Shown here: in pieces, positions 8,006 through 12,203 of the stretch
Position numbering within the stretch: position 1 is the first letter of the stretch
How the letters are laid out: each line of letters starts with the position of its first letter
Assembly (NCBI GenBank): GCA_021826835.1
Contig: JAKAYH010000028.1
Location: 1-12,203 of the forward strand
Direction: 5' to 3'
Length of the DNA: 12,203 bases
Source: Thermoplasmata archaeon
GTDB lineage: Archaea > Thermoplasmatota > Thermoplasmata > Thermoplasmatales > Thermoplasmataceae
Program-made: the position numbers and the translations under genes
Notes under the pieces: model-generated
The model's database searches: none
What the model was told of the DNA's origin: nothing
Seen by the model: the letters and a program-made list of their open reading frames with translations, nothing else

Positions 8006-8560
8006 TCATTTTTTTGGAATCTCTCTTGTCTTGGTTTCATGTTTACCTGTTTCCCTTGTTCCTTTTCTTCCGCTGACCACTTTAAAGAGATCAGAAAGGG
8101 AAAGCACAGAAAATATGAGCCCTATTAGTAAGGCAAAGAAGAAGAATATCTGTATTCTGATAAACCAAACAGAGGTTGTATCAGGGATCAAGGAACTTGT
8201 GAAAGAAAGGATCATAAGCATAAGACCTGTTAAAATTGTAAACAGAAAAAGTCGGTTAATCTGGGAAAATATTGGTTGTTTTAAGCTTTCCGGGTGAAAG
8301 CTTGGAATCATAGTGATCATAACGGTATAAGCAGCCATTAAAAGACCAATTACCGTTCCATAAAAGGTTAAGAGGTTAGGGTTTGCAAAAAAGGTGAGTA
8401 AATTGCTTACGGTTTGTGATGTATTAGGCAAAAAATAAGAGCCATATGAAGTGGTTAAAATAAAATCAACAAATAAACTTATTAAGGAAAGATTCCTCAA
8501 TTTGAATAGGGTTTCTATATTGCCCCTTATCTTTATCTGTGCCACATTGGCATATCTCAA
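8006..8560 (-). CDS. Four-helix membrane protein upstream of the glycosyltransferase
   Basis: An unrecognised membrane protein of up to 184 residues. Hydrophobic stretches at about 24-43, 65-86, 103-125 and 133-158 suggest four helices. A lysine/arginine-rich tail of about 20 residues (164-184) should lie in the cytosol. The start is unsettled: TTG at 8560 gives the longest frame, whereas GTG at 8545 (residue 6) lies about 26 bases from a TTTTTAAGC element at 8564-8572, as expected for a leaderless message. It precedes the glycosyltransferase by 16 bases and is surely co-transcribed with it. It may anchor or assist that enzyme, but only gene order supports this. Confidence 0.75.
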   Translation of the reverse strand: MRYANVAQIKIRGNIETLFKLRNLSLISLFVDFILTTSYGSYFLPNTSQTVSNLLTFFANPNLLTFYGTVIGLLMAAYTVMITMIPSFHPESLKQPIFSQINRLFLFTILTGLMLMILSFTSSLIPDTTSVWFIRIQIFFFFALLIGLIFSVLSLSDLFKVVSGRKGTRETGKHETKTREIPKK

Positions 8561-8563
8561 TTT

Positions 8564-8572
8564 GCTTAAAAA
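8564..8572 (-). promoter_or_regulatory. Possible TATA box of the membrane protein/glycosyltransferase operon
   Basis: On the minus strand this reads TTTTTAAGC, preceded by a purine-rich GTAAAAAG that could serve as a BRE. A start of transcription about 26 bases on would fall at the GTG codon at 8545. The 81-base gap around it (8561-8641) holds no gene. Confidence 0.4.
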
Positions 8573-8641
8573 CTTTTTACAGGTTTTTTCTAACTAACTT
8601 TGCACTTCCCAATTCATAATTTTAAATGAACACTATCCTTT

Positions 8642-9007
8642 TTAGAAAAATCTAAATGTAGATTTATCCATTGCTTCAACAAATTCATTTATTGTTTCAG
8701 ATTTGACTGAACTTTCATAGGAAATACGATCAAATGAAATGGCACATGTAAAATTAATTTCCTGAGAAGTCTTCTTTTGGACTTGAAAATAAATAGATTG
8801 AACTCTATCTAGGCCTCTTTTTTTATCTGGAAAATCTTCGAAGAATTCTATTAGCCCTATGTCTGCTGATTTGATTATGGAGTGACCGGAATAAGTTATG
8901 CTAAACCCAAATACTTCAATTTCCTTCAGTTTCTTTATTGAAAAAAGATTTACATAATAAGTTAATATGTCATAAAAATCGCCTTCTAACTGAACATCAA
9001 AATTCAA
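8642..9007 (-). CDS. Unknown 121-residue soluble protein
   Basis: I do not recognise this protein. It has 121 residues, no membrane helix or signal peptide, and a mildly acidic composition (about 19 Asp/Glu against 14 Lys/Arg). It alternates predicted strands and helices: a strand at 2-7, a helix at about 10-22, strands at about 29-40, 70-77 and 84-93, and a helix at 103-113. This resembles a small ferredoxin-like or PilO-like half domain, but I would not assign a family. The start is TTG at 9007, with GTGAT (9011-9015 on the minus strand) three bases before it. It follows a 59-residue basic protein gene by 12 bases. The two are probably co-expressed, and their opposite charges make a physical complex possible. 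Confidence 0.7.
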   Translation of the reverse strand: MNFDVQLEGDFYDILTYYVNLFSIKKLKEIEVFGFSITYSGHSIIKSADIGLIEFFEDFPDKKRGLDRVQSIYFQVQKKTSQEINFTCAISFDRISYESSVKSETINEFVEAMDKSTFRFF

Positions 9008-9019
9008 ATAATCACAAAA

Positions 9020-9199
9020 TTATTTTGAAAGTTTTTTGTTAATTCTTTCAATCTTGTCCTTTAATTTTTTTAGATCATAGACATCTAGTGGGGCCTTCTT
9101 TTTCCTTGTTTTTAATGTTAATTTCTCCCTTTGTCCCTGATCTTTGCACATAGCAATAGCATTCTCCTCGAATTTCTCTAAATTCCTAAGTTCAGCCAT
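9020..9199 (-). CDS. Small basic protein of 59 residues
   Basis: A short gene of 59 codons with ATG start and TAA stop. Its start is supported by AAAGGAAAAG a few bases upstream. The product is hydrophilic and strongly basic: 14 Lys and 4 Arg against 10 Asp/Glu. Residues 1-26 look helical with mixed charge, 30-35 is a basic patch (KTRKKK), and about 38-59 (from LDVYDLKKL) could form a short amphipathic helix or coiled coil. One Cys (C18) is present. There is no membrane segment. It is followed after 12 bases by the 121-residue gene, whose TTG start has its own GTGAT site. The function is unknown; nucleic-acid binding or a partner role for the acidic downstream protein are both guesses. Confidence 0.65.
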   Translation of the reverse strand: MAELRNLEKFEENAIAMCKDQGQREKLTLKTRKKKAPLDVYDLKKLKDKIERINKKLSK

Positions 9200-9332
9200 T
9201 TACTTTTCCTTTAGATATTTTAATATCAAATAAAAATATATTCATCTTTAAATTTCATAGAGCTTAGGTATCTAATAGATTAATATCTCGCAATAATTAT
9301 GCAAAATTTTTTTGAACTTTCTTCTTCTGATA
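9200..9332. other. AT-rich intergenic region with palindrome
   Basis: This 133-base gap lies between the CinA-like gene's stop and the 59-residue gene's start. It contains GATATT-TT-AATATC (9214-9227), a palindrome with 6-base arms placed 15 bases before the start codon. Further AT-rich, TATA-like stretches lie at about 9230-9242 on the minus strand. No ORF longer than about 16 codons is convincing here. Confidence 0.4.
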
Positions 9333-10109
9333 TTAATTCCGATTTCTAATTTGATTTTCGACCCAATATTCTATTTTATCTTTTATTTCTTCCATTCTTG
9401 CCTTAGTTTCATCTGTTTGTTCTGCAATTGAATATAATTCGACTATTAATTTTGGATCTGCGATCTCATCTGATAGGGGATGTGTTTTTATAAAAACGCT
9501 ATTCTCATATTCATCCATTAATCTCTTTATGTAAGGAGCAATTGAACTTTCCATTATCCCAGAAACATTAAACTCCATCGAGATATAATTTAACCCAGTT
9601 TTACCTGATAGATTGAGAACCTCAGGGAGCATACTTCTCATCTCCTTTGGAACGCCCGGAAGGCAAAAGATCTTATGTGAATTGGAAGAATAAAACAAGC
9701 CCGGTGCGGTTCCAACGGTGTTTTTGATTATGCCGGCACCTTCTGGAAAAAGAGCCATTTTCTTTCTCTCCTCAGTGAGAGATAGATTAAGATTCTTGTA
9801 TTTCTCAATGATGACCGCGTAAGCTTCTTGATTGAGTATCAATTTCTTCTTTAGTCCAAGGGTAAGGCACTTAACTGTCATATCGTCAAAAGTTGGCCCT
9901 AGACCTCCTGTAGTGACTGTTATATCAAAATCTTTCAATGACGCTGCCAACGTTTTTGATATAATATTGCAGTCGTCCGGGATAGAAGTATGTCTGGAAA
10001 CATAAAAACCCATTTTGGTAAACGCCATGGCTATTTCTGAGGCGTTTGTGTTAACCGTTCTTCCCTTGACAATTTCATTCCCTATTGATATAATTGAAAC
10101 TTCTTTCAT
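9333..10109 (-). CDS. CinA N-terminal-type protein (COG1058, MoaB/Mog-like fold)
   Basis: A stand-alone CinA N-terminal domain protein of 258 residues. Family signatures: ISIGNEIVKGRTVNTNA (7-23), the TTGGLGPTFDDMT loop (66-78) typical of the MoaB/Mog/CinA nucleotide- or molybdopterin-binding fold, VGTAPG (132-137) and LPGVPKEM (150-157). Bacterial CinA joins this domain to a C-terminal NMN deamidase domain, which is absent here, as is usual in archaea. COG1058 domains have been reported to hydrolyse ADP-ribose, so a nucleotide-cleaning role is possible; a role in competence is not implied. The ATG at 10109 is preferred because the family starts right before the first strand, and a TATA-like element lies about 26 bases upstream. 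A GTG at 10118 would add three residues and overlap the stop of a possible upstream peptide ORF. Confidence 0.9.
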   Translation of the reverse strand: MKEVSIISIGNEIVKGRTVNTNASEIAMAFTKMGFYVSRHTSIPDDCNIISKTLAASLKDFDITVTTGGLGPTFDDMTVKCLTLGLKKKLILNQEAYAVIIEKYKNLNLSLTEERKKMALFPEGAGIIKNTVGTAPGLFYSSNSHKIFCLPGVPKEMRSMLPEVLNLSGKTGLNYISMEFNVSGIMESSIAPYIKRLMDEYENSVFIKTHPLSDEIADPKLIVELYSIAEQTDETKARMEEIKDKIEYWVENQIRNRN

Positions 10110-10114
10110 GAAGG

Positions 10115-10210
10115 TCACAAGGTGTTCAAATATACAATATAATATGTAAATATAGCGTCCAATATTATGGCAATTATCACGTATATCATTTGCCTTTTTC
10201 TATTTTCCAC
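10115..10210 (-). CDS. Possible 31-residue hydrophobic leader peptide
   Basis: A short frame from GTG (10210) to TGA, which ends inside GTGA at 10115-10118 just ahead of the CinA-like gene. The product would have a basic N-terminus (ENRKRQ) and then one hydrophobic segment from about residue 8 to 28, the form of a tiny single-pass membrane protein. No clear ribosome site precedes the GTG. AT-rich DNA easily yields hydrophobic frames of this length, so chance is a real alternative. Confidence 0.25.
   Translation of the reverse strand: MENRKRQMIYVIIAIILDAIFTYYIVYLNTL
10128..10137 (-). promoter_or_regulatory. Possible TATA box of the CinA-like gene
   Basis: On the minus strand the sequence TTGTATATTTG lies here. 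Its centre is about 24 bases before the ATG at 10109, consistent with an archaeal TATA box and a leaderless or nearly leaderless transcript. Confidence 0.4.
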
Positions 10211-10310
10211 GTTTAAGATATTAGTAATGATATCAAAACCTTTTCTTTAGATAGACTGAAAATTAGATGGCTTTTTACCATGTTAATCATTAAGTGAAAT
10301 CTTAGTATAA

Positions 10311-10343
10311 GTTATAAAAAGGTTAAATTCAATTCTATTATAA
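10311..10343 (+). promoter_or_regulatory. Promoter region of the DUF211/transporter operon
   Basis: Two TATA-like elements are seen. TTATAAAAAG (about 10312-10321) is the better consensus but would leave a leader of roughly 25-30 bases. TATTATAA (10336-10343) is centred about 27 bases from the start-codon region (10369/10372), as for a leaderless transcript. The rest of the divergent gap to the CinA-like gene shows no further structure apart from the possible 31-codon frame. Confidence 0.4.
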
Positions 10344-10371
10344 TCCTTAAAACGTGTGAATAGTTAAAGTG

Positions 10372-10662
10372 ATGGACTTGAACATTAGAAGAGTAATATT
10401 AGATGTTGGAAAAGGACTAAATCGCCCTACCCTTGTTGACCTTTCAGAGGCCATTATTTCTGTAAAGGGAGTAGATGCCGTGAATATAAGCGTTACTGAA
10501 ATAGACATGGAGACAATGGGCACAAACATTACTGTTGAAGGTACAAACATTAATTTCGATGATCTTGTGAGGACAATAGAAGACGCAGGGGCTGTGGTTC
10601 ATTCAGTGGATGAAATTGCAGCAGGAAGTCGTTTAATCGAGAATGTTAGGCGTGATATTTGA
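10372..10662 (+). CDS. DUF211 family protein
   Basis: A 96-residue member of DUF211 (COG1888), a small archaeal family with a ferredoxin-like fold and no settled function. Family landmarks seen: IRRVILDV (5-12), KGVDAVNISVTEIDMET (32-48), ITVEGTNINFDDL (53-65) and the C-terminal HSVDEIAAG (77-85). The conserved acidic residues (E43, D45, E47, E56, D80, E81) and H77 could bind a metal ion. The ATG at 10372 is chosen from the usual family N-terminus; an adjacent GTG at 10369 adds one residue. Its TGA stop overlaps the TTG start of the VIT/CCC1-like transporter gene by four bases, so the pair is likely made in a fixed ratio. A metal-sensing or metal-delivery role for the transporter is inference from this link. 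Confidence 0.92.
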   Translation: MDLNIRRVILDVGKGLNRPTLVDLSEAIISVKGVDAVNISVTEIDMETMGTNITVEGTNINFDDLVRTIEDAGAVVHSVDEIAAGSRLIENVRRDI

Positions 10663-11180
10663 ACAGAGAAACTATCTTTCCAATAACCATTGGGTTAGTT
10701 GATGGAATTATAACCACATTAATGATAACCTCGGGACGGATTGTATCTGGAGTAGATATGAGCCTTTATCACACATTAAGGATAGCTTCTGGTTCATCTA
10801 TTGTGGGTGCTGGGAGTTATTTTGTTGCCCAATATAGTAAAATGAGAAACGAAGTTAGCAGGGTTTCAAAGCACCTCAATCCAGATAAGAATAAGCCAAG
10901 AAGAAGCTCCATGGAAAGGATTATTCTTCTTGAAACTGCAATAGGTACAATTGCAGCAGCTCTTTTTGGTTTTCTAGGTGCAATGATACCATTGTTGAGT
11001 GCAATAGCATTTACTTCAAATGTCTATTTTCCGTTTTTTATATCACTCCTTTCGTTAGCTGTACTGGGTATTTTTGTGGGGAAATATGCTAATGGAAGTT
11101 CCCTGAACTGGGCCATTGCCCTTTTGTTTATGGGTGTTCTGGTCAGCATTGTGGGGATATATCTTAACATCATTCCTTAA
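10659..11180 (+). CDS. VIT/CCC1-like membrane transporter, reduced form
   Basis: A 173-residue membrane protein resembling the VIT1/CCC1 family (COG1814 type), whose members move Fe2+ or Mn2+ out of the cytosol. Five helices fit at about 5-27, 38-60, 88-117, 123-141 and 150-171, the family's topology. The first helix carries the family's DG motif (GLVDGIITTL, D15), and helix three ends in GAMIPLLS, close to the VIT consensus. Two features are unusual. The GEY motif at the end of helix two reads G52-S53-Y54, so the Glu is missing. The helix two/three loop (61-87) is short and basic, without the Glu-rich metal-binding helices. The TTG start is supported by GTGAT (10652-10656) two bases upstream and by the TTGA overlap with DUF211. 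The substrate is not certain. Confidence 0.82.
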   Translation: MNRETIFPITIGLVDGIITTLMITSGRIVSGVDMSLYHTLRIASGSSIVGAGSYFVAQYSKMRNEVSRVSKHLNPDKNKPRRSSMERIILLETAIGTIAAALFGFLGAMIPLLSAIAFTSNVYFPFFISLLSLAVLGIFVGKYANGSSLNWAIALLFMGVLVSIVGIYLNIIP

Positions 11181-11234
11181 TCTATGGGGACTTCCTAAAA
11201 AATTGTAATAAGGTGTCTGCAATTCTATGTTTAA

Positions 11235-12203
11235 ATGAGAGAATATTCCATTCAGGTCATGACCCTATTGGTTTCTATTGCTATTTTCATAGGTTCATTA
11301 TTTGATCTTAGTTATATGGGAGCAATATACATAGAAAGTTATGTTAAATTTGCATTTTGGGGCGGCATATTATCTTTGCTTCTATTACCGTTTGCATATT
11401 ATATAACAAAAAGATTTTGGCCTTCATTTTCTGTTTATATACCGTCATTTTTTCTATTTCTACTGTCATTATCACTAATTTTCACATATCATTTTGTCAT
11501 AGCAAACACAGGTTCGGGATTAAACATTTCGGCTTTTTTTGCGTTTTTTTATTTATTGCTCGCACTTTTAATTGTCTTAAGATTTCTATATTCATATGAG
11601 AGAAAATCTCTGACCAAAGGTTTTGTTTTTTTAATCTACCTTTATATCATGCTTTTCATAGGGGGCCTTTTCATTTACTCCTCCTTTGCAAACGATCCGC
11701 AAATTCTAGTAGGATCCATATATGATGACGAATCGCCTGCTGGTGTGCCTTATCTGTTTTCCAATGCCATTACAATATTTTCAATGCAGTTTACTATCAC
11801 ATTTTCAATTCAACTTACAATTATTTTTGGAATAATAGGGTCTTTTCTAATTGAAAACTTCAGGATGATCTTCGACCAGGCCAAGAAAAAGATGCAACAG
11901 GGAAAGGCCATTAACAAATTTTCAGGGGTATCCTACGCATTTGCGGGACTTTCATGCCAGTGCGAAGCAACAACATCTCTTCTACCGGCCATAGGTTCTG
12001 AAATTCTTGGGATAGTATCTTTGCCACTTGTAATGGAATCTTTGTTTCTAACCATTTTAACGTTTGTAGTCCTTAAACTAACCATAAGTGGTTTTTCAAT
12101 TAGATTCTTTGCCAAAATTAAGAAACTTAATACTAACAAGCTGAAATTCATATTTGCAGGAGTTCTATTTGTGGTGTTGGAACCAGTTGTATTGATCGTA
12201 GGA
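11235..12203 (+). CDS. Large polytopic membrane protein with CxC motif, cut by right edge
   Basis: An unrecognised membrane protein. From ATG at 11235 the frame stays open for 323 codons to the last base of the window, so the C-terminus is missing. Hydrophobic stretches at about 7-24, 38-57, 69-89, 98-117, 128-149, 178-205, 232-265, 264-286 and 303-323 suggest eight or nine helices. A polar, probably external, loop (151-175, with SIYDDESPAG) and a basic cytosolic loop (209-229, QAKKKMQQGK) break the pattern. The most striking part is FAGLSCQCEATTSLLPAIG (236-254): Cys241 and Cys243 followed by Glu244 at or near a membrane segment, a possible metal or redox site. An AT-rich stretch at about 11197-11212 lies about 26 bases before the ATG and could be a TATA box. 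It starts 54 bases after the transporter gene, on the same strand. Confidence 0.8.
   Translation, partial: MREYSIQVMTLLVSIAIFIGSLFDLSYMGAIYIESYVKFAFWGGILSLLLLPFAYYITKRFWPSFSVYIPSFFLFLLSLSLIFTYHFVIANTGSGLNISAFFAFFYLLLALLIVLRFLYSYERKSLTKGFVFLIYLYIMLFIGGLFIYSSFANDPQILVGSIYDDESPAGVPYLFSNAITIFSMQFTITFSIQLTIIFGIIGSFLIENFRMIFDQAKKKMQQGKAINKFSGVSYAFAGLSCQCEATTSLLPAIGSEILGIVSLPLVMESLFLTILTFVVLKLTISGFSIRFFAKIKKLNTNKLKFIFAGVLFVVLEPVVLIVG

Noticed and set aside
8642..9007. PilO/GspM-like identity for the 121-residue protein
   Set aside because: The pattern LEGDFYDILTYY recalls PilO, but there is no membrane helix or pilus gene nearby, so the resemblance is too weak to name.
11357..11599. Plus-strand frame of about 80 codons near the right end
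   Set aside because: It overlaps the 323-codon membrane protein frame, which has a proper start and a coherent helix pattern; this one is its frame shadow.
11933..12151. Minus-strand frame of about 72 codons
   Set aside because: It is antisense to the conserved-looking CxC part of the membrane protein and shows no feature of its own.
1..12203. CRISPR arrays, tRNA or rRNA genes, insertion sequences
   Set aside because: Reading both strands by eye I found no regularly spaced repeats, no tRNA-like T-arm and acceptor pairing, and no transposase. A covariance-model scan would be needed to exclude a divergent small RNA.

Overview
The window looks archaeal, most likely from an AT-rich Thermoplasmata-type genome. 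Four things point that way. A DUF211 protein, a family I know only from archaea, is present. Ile is often ATA and Arg is mostly AGA/AGG. Possible TATA boxes lie about 26 bases ahead of several starts. Several starts follow GTGA or GTGAT, the part of the archaeal anti-16S sequence AGGAGGTGATC nearest the start, and many starts are TTG. The order-level guess is inference; no rRNA or tRNA gene is visible to confirm it.

Left block (1-3590, + strand): a tight four-gene operon. It holds the end of a four-helix membrane protein, a MoxR AAA+ ATPase, a DUF58 protein with a degenerate MIDAS, and a six-helix membrane protein. Genes overlap or nearly touch. Families of this kind usually act in assembly or maturation of a membrane or envelope complex; the target cannot be read from the sequence.

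Middle block (3591-10210, - strand): a 912-residue fused UvrD-like helicase and RecB-type nuclease, whose stop codon abuts the stop of the left operon. Next come a small four-helix membrane protein, then a two-gene unit of a four-helix membrane protein and a membrane glycosyltransferase 2. After these lies an unrecognised pair, a 59-residue basic protein and a 121-residue acidic protein. The block ends with a CinA/COG1058 domain protein, possibly led by a 31-codon hydrophobic peptide ORF.

Right block (10372-12203, + strand): a DUF211 protein and a reduced VIT/CCC1-like transporter share a 4-base TTGA overlap, so they are probably translated together. A large membrane protein with a Cys-Gln-Cys-Glu motif follows and runs off the right edge.

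The best candidates for something undescribed are the DUF211/VIT pair (the transporter has lost the family's acidic cytosolic domain), the 59/121-residue pair, and the stand-alone helicase-nuclease. No CRISPR array, transposon, rRNA or tRNA was seen.
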